Below are positions 37,087 through 48,957 of a stretch of DNA of 64,000 bases, one piece after another. Each line of letters opens with the position of its first letter. The first letter of the stretch is position 1. Position numbers and translations under genes: made by a program. The DNA lies in the NCBI GenBank assembly GCA_950295325.1, contig OX485804.1, positions 52,946,001 to 53,010,000 of the forward strand, given 5' to 3'. Below the pieces are notes generated by a model, which made no database searches, had not been told where the DNA came from, and was given only the letters and a program-made list of their open reading frames with translations. Source of the DNA: Polytrichum commune. Its lineage: Eukaryota > Streptophyta > Polytrichopsida > Polytrichales > Polytrichaceae.

Positions 37087-37975
37087 GTGGATGAGCATTA
37101 TAATGCATTATATCGTTTTATATGTTGTTATTTAAGAAGTTCTACTGCGATTCTTCCCTCATGTAGTATATTTGATTTTGATTTGGTTTTGTCATTTCTA
37201 TATATTGCCACATATGTGTGGGTTTTTTAAAGGCTATTAATAGTTCACAAATATATATTTTTTCATATAAATGTCAGTATGATATGTAAATATATTTTGC
37301 AATATAGGTAATGGTTTCATCACATTTGGAATATTGGTTTTCACTAAGTTCACATTATTTCGGCTTCTTGTGGGCTCTTCAATTATTTAATACCGAATTT
37401 GATTTTGTTATTGTGTTTTTTATTTTATTTGTACTATGTAATTGTTAGGTTTTGTGTTATGGACAAGAGCTTATTTATTGATTTACTCTGTTGGCTCACT
37501 GTACACTTGAATGCATTGTCAAATAATTTTATGGACATTCAACAATTTCATTCCATTGACGACCTAAAGTCAGAGGTATTCAACATGTAATTGTCATCTT
37601 ATCTAAACTTTCTACTAGCTTTTAAAAACTAATAATTTAATTAACACCAAAATTCAAAGAGTTGTCTAATAAAAAATTAGACAACAATATATATGACATT
37701 TAGTATCACTAAGTTTTGCTGTAGGTGGAGCAACATCATCCACATTTACTGAATATACATCAACATTAAGATCAAAGCCTTGTACATAGTTGATACCCAA
37801 AGTAGTATCTAATATTCAAATAAACAACTTGCAAATATTCATCATAAGTTTCCCACATACGTTGCCAATTCACTAAGAAAACAAAACAAGATAAAAAATT
37901 TATGAAAACTAAATTATATATATATTTATGAAAAATACAAAACACAAAATTCATGATATAATTTAAGTGTCACCA
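37087..37975. other. AT-rich spacer between the two Harbinger ORFs
   Basis: Contains a ~120-base copy (37597-37715) of the interior of the 28267-29037 element: TCTACTAGCTTTTAAAAACT, AAAGAGTTGTCTAATAA and TTAGACAACAA all recur there. No gene. Confidence 0.5.
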
Positions 37976-39237
37976 CTATGGTATAGCTAGAAAATCTGTA
38001 TATAAAAGCTCGCGCAGTGCCTCATCCGCAAGGGTTGCTTGGCGATCCTCACGATGCCTAGGCAATTGCCGGGCCAATCCTATGTGGGGATCGATGCAAA
38101 CCCCTACACCATCACAAGGTTCTCCAACCTCCATCAGGTGGCAAAAGTTGTGCAACACATAACATGCAGCGACGACCTTCGGAAGCCGAAACACAAAACA
38201 ATTTGCACGCTTTAGTATTTTCCACCTACCCTTCAACAAACCGAAGGCATTCTCAACAAGTACACGTCCAGCATTCATCTGCAAGTCGAAGCGCATTTTG
38301 TCGACGTTGCCATCCGCAGGCTTGAAATTACGCAGCATATATTCACGACTAGGGTAACCTGCATCTGCAAGAAGATACGGCCGCAACATCGTACCTCGGA
38401 CCAAAACCACAGGCTCCTGTAGTATGGTGGGGTCCACAAGCTGCGCATACAAAGAAGAAATTTCAGTGCGCCACTGTCAGCCGTACCACCCGGCATCGTA
38501 CAACACACATTCCAAAACAAGAGGTCAACATCACAAACGCCTTGGAGGACGACGGAGTTGAACCCTTTTCGTGCACAATAAAAGTCCGCCGGAACGTTTG
38601 TATCGCGTCGACTTGGCTTTGTTTCCATGGGAATGTGGGTGCCGTCGATAGAGCCAGCCACGTTGGGAAGTCCGCACACATACTAGAATCTATCAACAAT
38701 ATGCTGCAATCGTGAACCGTGAGGTATAGATATATATTTAGCAAAAAAATTATGCTCATCAGATAAAACGCCAACAACTAGATCGACGTACTTACGAACG
38801 GTAGACGCTCCAACTCCGAATCTATCGGCCAACAATCTAGCACTTAAAGTATGAGCCAAACGGAACATAACTATACCTACAATCATATCTACAGGCAGGG
38901 GCTCTCGCACGAACATAAGAGATTCGGGTCTAATCCAAGGTTCAATTTTTGTGACAAGGAATCGAAATGACGCATAAGGCATTCGATATGCTAGTTTGTA
39001 TTTGTCGTCACGAAATTTTGTGCTTGTTTGCCAAGCATTGCCCTCAATCTCTTGCCAATGTGTGCACTGGCGAGGTTTTTTCCACCATTCACGTCCAGGA
39101 CTCCTTACTGTGTACGCAATCATCGACAAAATTATGGGCAGCACTCGAGACGCGAAAGATGTCTCGGAGACAGTACAAACTCCATCGAGAGTCCGCAACC
39201 TCTTCACGCGCCAAACAAGGCTTGTATCCGCATTCAC
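37976..39237 (-). pseudogene. PIF/Harbinger DDE transposase (HARBI1-like), broken
   Basis: Harbinger transposases cut and paste elements into TWA sites. Read from 39237 downward: REWWKKPRQ and a helical N-terminal region, LADRFGVGASTVRKYV (helix-turn-helix), then HIVDRF followed by an in-frame TAG (38683-38685). It reopens with GLPNVAGSIDGTHIPMETKP (first Asp) and GGTADSGAL. A one-base shift near 38455 leads to LLADAGYPSREYMLRNF (second Asp), ENAFGLLKGRWKIL (Glu) and HNFCHL. All three catalytic residues are still readable, but one stop and one frameshift prevent a full protein. Total length fits the family. Confidence 0.88.
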
Positions 39238-41110
39238 AATTTAAAAAAAACATACAAAACAACATTACAACGTCCATATCATCCATCTCGATTAAATTGA
39301 TCCAAAACCCACAAATTAATCCCAGAGAAAACATGCCAAATTGAAGCCGTGGTTGAAAAAAAATAAAAAATCCTAAAACTCTAAACTCTTCAAACACCCC
39401 TGGTCCTTAAACTCCAACAACAACAAAAAAATTCAAAGAAAAAAAAATCCTAAACTACAAAAGTTACATGCCCCAGCTACCGCCATGTGGCGGCCCAGGC
39501 TGTGCCGCCGCAGCCTTGTGCCCAGCGGGGCCGGCTGGCAGGGCCCCCGATTTCCAGGGAGCGGGGCCCGTGGCTGCACTGTGCCGGCTGGGCACCACAT
39601 GTGCCCAACCCTTCTGTTTTAACTGTGAGCTTAGGTGGCAGTACGGGTACCAACGACTTCTTACTGGTTGCAGACTCAACACTTAGTTACCGGGGGTGAA
39701 GGGCAGAGCTTCATCCTTCACATAGTTAACTGATAGTTTGAGTGGCTGCAAAAGGGTAGCTAGGATTAGCATTTAGTAATTAGCTCTCAACTACAAGCAT
39801 TTCTTAGTGCTAATGTGTGGTTTCATTTTCATAATCTAGTGCGTGAGCACAATTGCCTTATTCAATGGTGTATGAGATGGAATGATTAAGTGTGAAGAGG
39901 TAGTCTATACTCATGTGAATCACGAGCCTTCACCCAGACTCCGACGCAATTAAGGGGTGGAGGTTTAGGGCTCACACAATACTCACTACACTGTTAATGG
40001 TATTTAGTGCCACATGCGTAATAATGCCACTTACCCTATTTTGAGGCATACGCTAGGTTATACTAATGCTTAACAACTTCACCATAAGTGTCACCTCATG
40101 ACACTTGGGCATTCAAGTGTGCTTACTAATATCTTGACATGAGTATGTTCAATAATATTATTATTGATGAGGTGCATGCATGTGTTACACAATGGTCCAC
40201 AAGTTGACCAAAGTGTACACAAATGACACTTGCCATTAGTATGCTCAAGAATATCTTCTCTCTACACACTAAATGCAAGTGTTTAATGAGCTCTCATTAA
40301 TATAGTGAGCCAAAAGACAAAAAGAGAAGATAAGAAAGGACCATAAAAAGACAAGTTAGCTATCCCATAGGAAGCTGACACTTTATTCATCCACAAATCA
40401 TATACAAGATGGGTCTCAGAATGCCTCATCTACACTACTCTCCCTAAGTCCCCTCACATGGACATACAATGGAATTTGGGCCAGTTGCCAGCTAGAGGTT
40501 ATCGATGCCAACCTATGGCTATGGCTGTGGGTTGGGGCAAACCAACCCATACACTGGTTCCTTGGAGGCAAGGGTTTAGGTATCCAACAAGAAACGAGTG
40601 TATGAGTTGGTTCGCCCAAATGTGCGGCTACAGCTACAACTGCCGATTATTACCCTTTGCAACTATCACCAATAGCTTGCAACGTTGCTACGCCATAATT
40701 CTTAGCTACAACAATGTCCGCAGGTGCAGCTTTGCTGACAATAGCTTCCTTGGTGATCCCGACCACGTAACCATTGCTCATGCATGTCTTTTGAAGAAGG
40801 GTCGGATGCATCATCCTCCAAACCAACACCAACATGAAGACACGGGGGGGTCTCACCCCCTTACATTTCATAATCACGTGCGATAAAAGTTTGCTACCCT
40901 ATATTACATGCCATAGATAATTTTTAAAATTATGATATTTTTTCTACATACACATAACCATTGATAATATCTTTTGTATATTTTTTTGAAATTTTTAGTC
41001 ATCTTCATTTTTTGTAGTAATTTGTTTAGTTCAATGTTGCGTCATTCTAGTTAGAAACGGTATGTTTTATAAAAAAAACACATCATCAAATTTGGTTACC
41101 AATTTTTAGT
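39238..41110. other. Spacer with a GC patch and small repeats
   Basis: 39465-39610 is a GC-rich GGCCGGCTGGCAGGG-type patch, possibly the right part of the Harbinger element; no TIR could be fixed. 40060-40290 is the inverted partner of 5700-6160. 40525-40615 is a small inverted-repeat element (GGCAAACCAACCCATACACT facing AGTGTATGAGTTGGTTCGCC), a segment of which is also inserted in the MITE at 11136. No gene. Confidence 0.45.
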
Positions 41111-41122
41111 ATGTAATAGATA

Positions 41123-42247
41123 CTATGTATATCTACTCATGAAAAAACAATCATAAACTTTTGAACCATTTTGGTGATGCTTTATGTAAAAAGTAGATTT
41201 TGTTTTATCGCACGTGGTGTTCAACTTGACAATGAAGTGCACCCCCCGTGCATGAAGACCATTGTTTATCTCCCTCTCCTCAACTTGAGGAGCATGTGCA
41301 ATTTCTTGAGCCTTGAAGTACCTCATGTTTGTGACATTGGATATAGTATTAAAGAAGACATTGGAGATATCTTCCATCTCAATAGCATAATGATTCATCA
41401 TGATTTTCCATATCGAAGCCGTCCTCCTCACGTCCATACTGGCATATCTCAAGGAATCACCCAAGTTGGGTTTGGGTAGAAGTGGCCACTTTTGCACATG
41501 TGGAACAAAGCTCTGGCAAGATCAATTCTCAAATACTTCTTCATACAAAATTGTGCCCCATTTTTGAGCCCTTTGCAAAATATAGCTAGGAGAGAGGCTT
41601 ATGTGATTGTTCATACCCACCTTCCCAAACTTGGCGTACTCCATTTTTTCCTCATTCATGTCCTCTGCAGAAACATTGGGATGCACAAACTCAACATACT
41701 CTTCTTCATGCAATACTCAACCATCCCCAAGAAAGTATGCAAACCCTCATCCTTCAACCTTTTGCATGACACAACATGACCCGTGGATGGGCGCTCATCC
41801 CATCCCGAACAAACCTTAACTTTTTTGTTCAACATGGGCAAGCAAACCACTAAAATTCCTCTTCACCACCATTTGACAAATGTGTGTGCATCAATGCACC
41901 ACCCCTCTCCACAAAGCACAAGCCAACAATGCATTTCTCCTCTATAAACCTCCTCAAACTCACAAGTAAATCAATGTCAATAATGGTACCTCCAATGGCA
42001 ATGGCGACGGACGCCTCAAAATACTCAAAGGCAAGATCGAGTTCGCTCTTGTGCTTGAGATCGAGCAAGTGCTTGCATCCTTGGAGCCATTGCGAATTAA
42101 TAGGATAAACAAAGACCGTCAAGAGGGAGCTCTTTGTGCTGATGAAAATTTTCTTGCAAATTGCAGCCAAGCAACATCACCTTGTCCATGCACCAACCAT
42201 TTTCTTTTCCTGCCAAGGAAAATGCTGCAGGAAGTTGCAATTGACAT
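41123..42247 (-). pseudogene. HUH-endonuclease Rep-like protein of a Replitron-type element, decayed
   Basis: HUH Rep proteins nick and join single DNA strands. Read from 42247 down, frames join across several shifts. VERGGALMHTHL (near 41890) gives the His-x-His of the HUH motif. GWDERPSTGHVVSCKRLKDE and LHTFLGMVEYCMK (near 41700) give the Tyr/Lys motif expected after it. EEEYVEFVHPNVSAEDMNEE and KFGKVGMNNHISLS follow, and MDVRRTASIWKIMM (near 41430) belongs to the C-terminal domain. I count at least four frame changes. This order recalls the Rep of eukaryotic Replitrons; I see no helicase domain. The N terminus stops at the insertion point of the 42251-48954 element. The family call rests on memory of motif patterns. 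Confidence 0.65.
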
Positions 42248-43128
42248 TAAGGGTTGGTTTACACCATGGACCAGGAAGTCGTCCCATGGCGTTGTAAGAG
42301 TGTTGATTGGTTGTTGAAGTCGTCCCATGACCACTTCGGTTTACACCAAGGAAAAAATGGTAGAGTGAAGGTCGAGGTCCCCAAAAGACATATTTTAAGC
42401 CCTGATCAATACACTAACATGGTCCAACAGGTTTTGCGGTGAGAGAGGCAAGAGAGGTGGTTTGGTGGGAAAAGGCAAAGAAATGCCGTTATAATATATT
42501 TTTACGGAAATTGTTTTGGGGGCTTTATATACAACTCTTCCCACTAGGTAAGGCTCACAAGGCACACTTTTCAACATCTATGTGAAACACCGGTTTCGTT
42601 AAAAGTGCACATAAGCATGTGCACTTTTTTTGGGGATTATTTTTTAATATTTTATTCTCTACTTTTGGAATGATTGCACAATAAATTCGTACTTTGACAC
42701 AAATACTTTCAAATATTATTAGTTTCAAATATTTCCAATACAAGGCTAATACACTATATGACCATCATATATATATATATATATTGTGTTTAACTTTTTT
42801 AGTAAAAAGATTTACGTTATAAAATAAATCACGGGAATAAAACACATCCGTTTGTGTATAGCTTAAAATACATTATTTATGAACCTAATGAAAAGTGCGA
42901 CACATACACCTCACCCTTGGACCAAACACATGAAAATAAATTGAAACTAACTGACACAACACTTTCTTCATCATAGAAGTAATAATATTGAAATTGATGG
43001 TTCCAAAGAAAATAACGACATATTTGTGTCATCTTATATTGAAATATCAATATATAATATAACAAACATTTTTCTTTCCAAACTATATATATCTATATAA
43101 TAAAATACGAACATGAACTAAAATAGTT

Positions 43129-46100
43129 TTAACCATCCAAAGAGTCTAAACCTAAACCTAGAGAAAACATATTTTTGCGTACATTTGGATGTACCAATGC
43201 ATATTCTCCAAACTCTGTTGCTCCAAGTATACTAGCATTTACTTCAAGTTCTTCATCATAATTGAGTCCAAGACTTTGTTCAACATATTTGTATTTAACA
43301 TGATCTTCTGCATTTACAGAAAGAATCGCCTCACGGCTAAAAAACTTCATATTTCCATCAGTCCACAATTCTGCACCTTCATTCCAAAAATATCCATCTT
43401 CGTTTGCTTGAGCTGCTGCAATCTTAGATTTTTGTTTTTTTTGTGAAGTGTCACCTTGAAGAGCAGAAGCATGTTTTTTACGTTTCTTTACTAAAGATTC
43501 ACCTCTTCCCACCTCACATCCGTTCTCACCATCACCATCAACATCATTGTCATCATTTTCATCATCGCTATCGTTTTCATCATCATCATCAGAATTTTTT
43601 TGAAATTTTTCTTTATCCAACCACAATGGAATTTTTTCAGGTACAACTTGTCTAATTTTGTCCACATAACGTTCTTTCCATTTCTCAAGCCAAACTTCCA
43701 TGTCCAAATTTGATTCCATCAAAATGAGTTGCTCAACTCTACCACAAACGTTTTCAATCAAATGTGAAAACCCTTCCATCACCAACATCCAATCCGAGGA
43801 AAAAAAATGACTTATCAACTCGTCAACAACTACTGGACAACGAGCCATTCGATTTTTTGAACACATACTCCAACCACTGGATGGTTCAATATAGTATGAC
43901 TGAATACTTTGCGGTGCTCCCTTGTCATTGGCAAAATTATTTTCCAAAGAAGTATTAGGGGGGTGTCGTAAAACCACAATGAATTGCCCGATAGGAGAAA
44001 ATTTAGCAATACATTTTGGTCCATCTTTCACTACAAAGCCTGTAGTCTCTCTGATTGTGGACCAAAAATATATGTCCCAACGTGTACAAAAAACTCAGGA
44101 ATATTGTTCAAACCAATCAAATTTTGAATATGTTCCACATTTTCTCCAACGGGAAGCATAAAAATAACATTCCAACGTTGTACATCTCCCATCCACGATT
44201 CAATTTTTTTCATAATTGATGCATATTCTGTCTGTGTCCAATAACCATTTGTAGGCCATTTCGACAATCAAAAACTCATAATGCACTTCTTCCAAAAATA
44301 CCACTATCATTCTTGAAAACAGAACCGCCAATCTTAACTTCTGTTGAGAATCCCAAAGAATTTGTTCCTTCATAGTTGAAACTCATTTTCCAATTTCCAA
44401 CATCATTTCGAGGTATAAAATCAACATGCTTATGTTGTTTAACATAAGCTGTTTGAGAATTGATGTGGCTCCATCGTTTCAAAAATTCATTGCATTTTGG
44501 AATGTCTTTGGCGAAATAGTCTAGTGCACCCTTTCCACCAAATCTTTCCACATCTGTCTGTAACCAATTTTTTTTTTCACCAAATGGATCAAGACGTCCA
44601 AATTCCAACCACTTGAATGTATTCTGAATACCTGCTCGACATTTCGCAACATCACACCAATGGGCCAATTCAGGTTCACTTTTTTTCCATCAAACCACAA
44701 TACTTGCTCATTATCCACAGAGTCTGAAGTTAGCTGCTTACAAAGTAATATGTGTTCATTTGTTGTAAGACCTTGTAAAGGACGAAGCCAACCAATGAAC
44801 ATACGTGGACGCTCTAACATTGAATCTTTGATCTTCTTCCCTTTGTTTGATATTGATGATCCAAGCTCCACACTTCTATGTTTTTTTGATTTGAATATTA
44901 ATCCATTGTCATATGCATCGCACATATCTTTCAACGCCTGCCAACAAGTATATGGACGTGTAGCCATGGATGTATAATCACGAAATTTTTCTCTCATTTG
45001 CAAAATTAAAATTTTGCCATCCCCCAACCTTGTGCTTGTAATGCTTGGCATAGAACGTAAGAATTTTTTACGGTTCTCATCTTCAGCATTAGGTCGACCA
45101 AGACTTTCCCACAATATTCTAGTTTTTTCTAACATTTCTCCCGTTGTACTATGGTACTTCCTTTCTGTTGTAATGTCATTCAATCTTGTTGATGAAAAAA
45201 GATATGTAATTTCATTGTCATACAACACAATTGTTGCGGGTCGACACAAAAATATCTTATCATAATCTGCTTGAGAAAGCGATCCACATAAAAGATCATT
45301 CTTGGCCAAAATATTGCACGCATGTTCCACATGTTGTCCATCAACAGGTTCCCAAATAATACCGTTGAAAAAACATTGTTTTTTTCTCTTCTATAGAATC
45401 TCCAGGCATACTCTCCAAGCATTGGAAAAAACGGTCCTTTGACCCCACACCCTTGAAGCATTTCGCTTCACTTGCATCTCCATTTGGATCTTTATAAAAC
45501 ATTGGACGTAATGTAATCCAAGAAGAGTCTACAATATGCTTATTTCGCAAGGCCTTGTAGACTTTTTTAGCATTCTCTATGTTAAGAACACGTTGGTTAG
45601 TAAAACCATCAGTAGGAGGCCTTACATGATTCATGTCCACTATAAAAGAAAAATCTCTTCCATAGACATATCCTTCATCAATTTCATCTTAACTTGGAGG
45701 ATTGAAAGACTCCTCTAAATAACACTGATTCTGTGAGCTCACCAATTTTCTTCCTTTACTTTTTGAACGTTGAGCATTTGGTTCTTGAGTTGGAGATATC
45801 AAATCTTCTGCAGTCAATTCAAATCTAGTATCTCCCTCTCGAAGATGAGAAGGTGCCTGAGAACATACAATAAGCTCAAGTTGAGAATCAACATCCATAA
45901 CACGTTCATATGGAAATGATAATGCTCCACGCCATCTCAAATCTTTTGATGGTTCTTGTGGTCCATGCATGTATGTTTCAGCTGAAAGATTGTCAATAAT
46001 TCTTGTTTGAAATCGTTGATAAGAATCCATATACTCGATCAATTTTTCCTCTTCAAGTAGACTTAGACCACGATACACTTCCAACATAGAGCATGACAAG

Positions 46101-46225
46101 CAGCAATTGAAAGCCCTGATGATATCATGACTCTCATTATTGATGGTATGGACCAAAATACTACAATTGTGCCTAGATTCAAACAAACGGTAAAAAGCAT
46201 TGAGTCTCAATTTGTAAAGACTCAT
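43129..46225 (-). pseudogene. Minus-strand protein of the two-gene transposon, function unknown, broken
   Basis: Pieces in order from 46120 downward: MLEVYRGLSLLEEEKLIEYM; an in-frame TAA (45689-45691); VRPPTDGFTNQRVLNIENAK; a frame change in an A/T-run near 45375; HACNILAKNDLLCGSLSQAD and LGDGKILILQMREKFRDYTS; another change near 44590; KGALDYFAKDIPKCNEFLKR; further changes near 44270 and 44030; then GWSMCSKNRMARCPVVVDEL and an acidic Asp-rich linker with basic KKRKKH and KKQKSK patches, probably nuclear signals. The C terminus ends at the stop at 43129. The CPVVVDELISHFF..DWMLV stretch faintly recalls the substrate/SAM region of DNA adenine methylases, but the glycine motif is absent; I treat the function as unknown. 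The first ~100 bases of the open frame overlap the plus gene in antisense and are probably not coding. Confidence 0.6.
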
Positions 46226-47842
46226 TTATGTGGAGTCCTTGTTTATGGCATTGGTTTATATTGTCATATATGGGTGGATTCTCATCACAAGCATGATAGT
46301 AATCAAGTGGTTACATCTATTATGAAAGTGTTATATGATGTAAAGCACCGAAAATGACGACTACCACCTGTACTCCGCATCCAAGCAGATAATTGTGGGA
46401 GAGAAAACAAGAATGTATATATTCTTGGTCTTTGTGCAACTCTAGTAGCCCTTGGATTTTTTAAAGAGATTCAATTATCATTTCTGATAGTAGGTCATAC
46501 TCATGAGGATATTGATCAACGTTTTAGCTATATATCTTCAGCTTTGAAGCGACAAGATATTGACTCCTTAGATGAAATGTTGCAAATTATTCGTGAACGT
46601 CCTACCTTTACTGAACCATTTATTCATGCAGAGCATCTTGAATATATAAGAGATTGGAAGAGTTTCATTACACCGTATTTGCGAGAAGATGCATTTGTTG
46701 GGATTAGTAAACCCCATCATTTTAGATTTTATATGCAAGATAATAAGCCACACGTTCAATACAAAGACTATGCAAGGTCTCTATTATGGATTCCTGAAAA
46801 TGGACATATTTGTCTTTCTGAAATTCCAAATGTTCGCCTTCAAATTCCCTTAGCACCCATTGCTGAGCCAGAAGATAGGGAATTAAGGGCTTTGAATGAT
46901 TTCATTTTACTAAAAGAACGACATATTGCACGCTACATGGACATTGAGAAGAATCTTCTTGCTATTGAAGCAACTGATAGGTTCATTTCTTATTTGAAAG
47001 ATTTTCCCTTGCAAAATCACTTTTAGGCCACTTCTGCACCATTTTGGCCTCTTTTGGAAAATTTTCCAACCATACATTGTCCAGTACCACAAGAAGTGCA
47101 ACCACTAGATTCTCAAGTAATGGATATTTTGCAATCACTTCCTCCTGTGATGGAGACATCTTATTTTGGACCTCGTTCCCAAATGCCAAGAGGACATCGC
47201 ATTCGTGGTTCTTCAAATAATGTACGAGGGCAAGGTAGAAGAAGAGAAGAAAATGTAGAACAAGTGGATGAACAAATAAATAGCAGGCAAACAAATGAAC
47301 GACAAGGAAGTCAAGGCCGTGAACAAGGAGGACGAGTTAGAGGGGGACGTGGAAGGGGACGAAGTGAACGCCAAGGCAATGCACCCAATTTATTCATATC
47401 CAATGATAATGCAATTGACCGGTTTTCTACATTTGATCCGCATCAAGATGTAAAGGTGGGAATGGTTGTAGCAATGGAAACCGATGATATTGATCGACAC
47501 TTAGGGATTCCTTTTTGTGTGGCAAAGGTGCTTTCTTTAAGTCAACAAGCTTGTGAGAATGGTGTTGCAAACGTTTTATGGAATCAACCTAAAATGCCAA
47601 GAGGATTATAAGATGAAGAAGGGAAGTTTCACAATCGGTATACAAATTGTATACAACGTGCTTGGGAACCCTCTCGAGAACCACATGATTGTATTCCGAT
47701 TGGTTCAGTTTTTACTTCTTGGCATAATACTGTTGGGACCCAAAATTTGATTACCGTTTTGGGCATAAGAACTGAGAAAGAGTTAAAAATTCCCAATGGT
47801 GAAAAATTTCATTTTGAATATCACCTAAACCTTTTAGAATAG
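46127..47842 (+). pseudogene. Putative RNase H-like transposase (resembles the DUF7869 group), three in-frame stops
   Basis: The frame from 46127 holds MTLIIDGMDQNTTIVPRF (Asp at 46142), GVLVYGIGLYCHIWVD, then TGA at 46354-46356. In the same frame follow RLPPVLRIQADNCGRENKN (Asp at 46388), LVALGFFKEIQLSFL and VGHTHEDIDQRFS (46490-46525), a three-Asp pattern as in RNase H-fold transposases. A TAG (47024-47026) and a TAA (47609-47611) also fall in frame. The C-terminal part has an Arg/Gly-rich RGGRGRGRSERQ segment and VGMVVAMETDDIDRH, and the reading ends at TAG 47840-47842. An in-frame stop at 46094 and the abrupt start show that the N-terminal region of this family is missing. The motif match to DUF7869-type proteins is from memory. 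Confidence 0.65.
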
Positions 47843-48373
47843 ATTTGTAATATTAGCTTCAACTTTGTGCTTTCCACATCTTTAAATGTGATGTATTTTT
47901 TTAATAAAATATAATATTGAAGTTGAAACTTGTCAATGGATTGATGTGAATGGGATTCATTCTATCTTATTGATGACCTATTATTTATTGGTGTTCTTTG
48001 TGTAATTAGAAATTCAAACTTGTTCATATGCAATGATGTTTGCCCACAGTATAGCATGGAGAAAATACTTGAATTTCTTATCTTGACCATAGAATATGTA
48101 TTTAATATTCTTGGCTTTATAACCATATTCAAATCAATAAAATATAATTATACATAACTCCCATAAAATGAATTCCTCATCTTATTGTAGGATGAAGTCT
48201 TTTTACAAAAATCATCAAGTTGTAATTTGATTAATGACCAATAACATTGATCTAAATGTACCCATATTTATAAAAAAATTATTTATAGCCAATAAAATTA
48301 TAATATGGTCATATTTTCATTGAAATCTATGCGTTTCCAATAATTTGTTCATGTGCACTTTTACATATTGAAT
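47843..48373. other. 3' untranslated and subterminal part of the two-gene transposon
   Basis: AT-rich, with AATAAAATATAATATTG near 47904 as a possible poly(A) signal for the plus gene. No open frame. Confidence 0.5.
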
Positions 48374-48957
48374 TGCACTTTTAACGAAACCGGTGTTGTG
48401 ATGTAATGAATCTTGAGAAGAAAGTCTGCCCTCCATGTGCCTTGATCATATCATAGCGCATGAGACATACCATTTCTTCCATGCCCTACCCCTCAAATTG
48501 GCTCAAACATGTTTCACCAAACAATGTGGGACATCTAGGACTTAAGAATTTGAGTACACATGGTGAAGTGGGTTGCAAATAATCCTCGATGTACAACACA
48601 AGGTACATGTCACATATACAAATTAAATCACTCATTTTTTTTTTGTAAAAATTGTTGTGAGAAGACTTGCAAGCCACATCTTCGACACATTTAACAAGAA
48701 GTGAAGACAAGTGAAGCCCAAGAGAAGACAAGAGAATGGTCAAACTTGAATTTTTTTTAAATGCCCTTTTTGGACATATATTAAAAAAAATCAGCACATT
48801 CACTTTTTGGTGCATTCAAACTACATCTAGTGAGGGGCCCAAAGGCTTTGTAAATTTTAAGAAATCAGACCAAGGAAGTTGGACCATCAAGTCGGACCAT
48901 GGAAAAGGCCATCTTCCATGGTCCGACTTCATGGTCCATGGTGTAAACCAGCCCTAA

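Larger units (their letters stand above)
42586..48397. mobile_element. Two-gene DNA transposon with 24-bp perfect TIRs
   Basis: The ends are AACACCGGTTTCGTTAAAAG (continuing TGCA) at 42586-42609 and the exact inverted copy at 48374-48397. GTGA borders both sides (42582-42585 and 48398-48401), so a 4-bp target duplication is likely; TGTGA is a 5-bp alternative if the termini are one base unequal. GTGCACTTTT-type motifs repeat just inside both ends. It carries a minus-strand gene relic (43129-46225) and a plus-strand relic (46127-47842) that start head to head. I cannot assign it to a named superfamily. The plus-strand product has an RNase H-like set of Asp residues and is the likely transposase. 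Confidence 0.78.
42251..48954. mobile_element. Outer Tourist-like element split by a nested transposon
   Basis: The left terminus starts GGGTTGGTTTACACCATGGA (42251). The right terminus, inverted, starts GGGCTGGTTTACACCATGGA (48954). About 35 of 40 bases agree, and TAA flanks both sides (42248-42250, 48955-48957), as for PIF/Harbinger MITEs. Its own sequence is only 42251-42585 and about 48398-48954, roughly 0.9 kb; the rest is the transposon inserted inside it. A second, inverted GTCGTCCCATG motif lies inside the left part. Confidence 0.7.

Noticed and set aside
43700-44030. DNA adenine methylase domain in the minus-strand transposon protein
   Set aside because: Only a weak resemblance around PVVVDELISHFF; the glycine-rich SAM motif and the DPPY-type motif are not visible.
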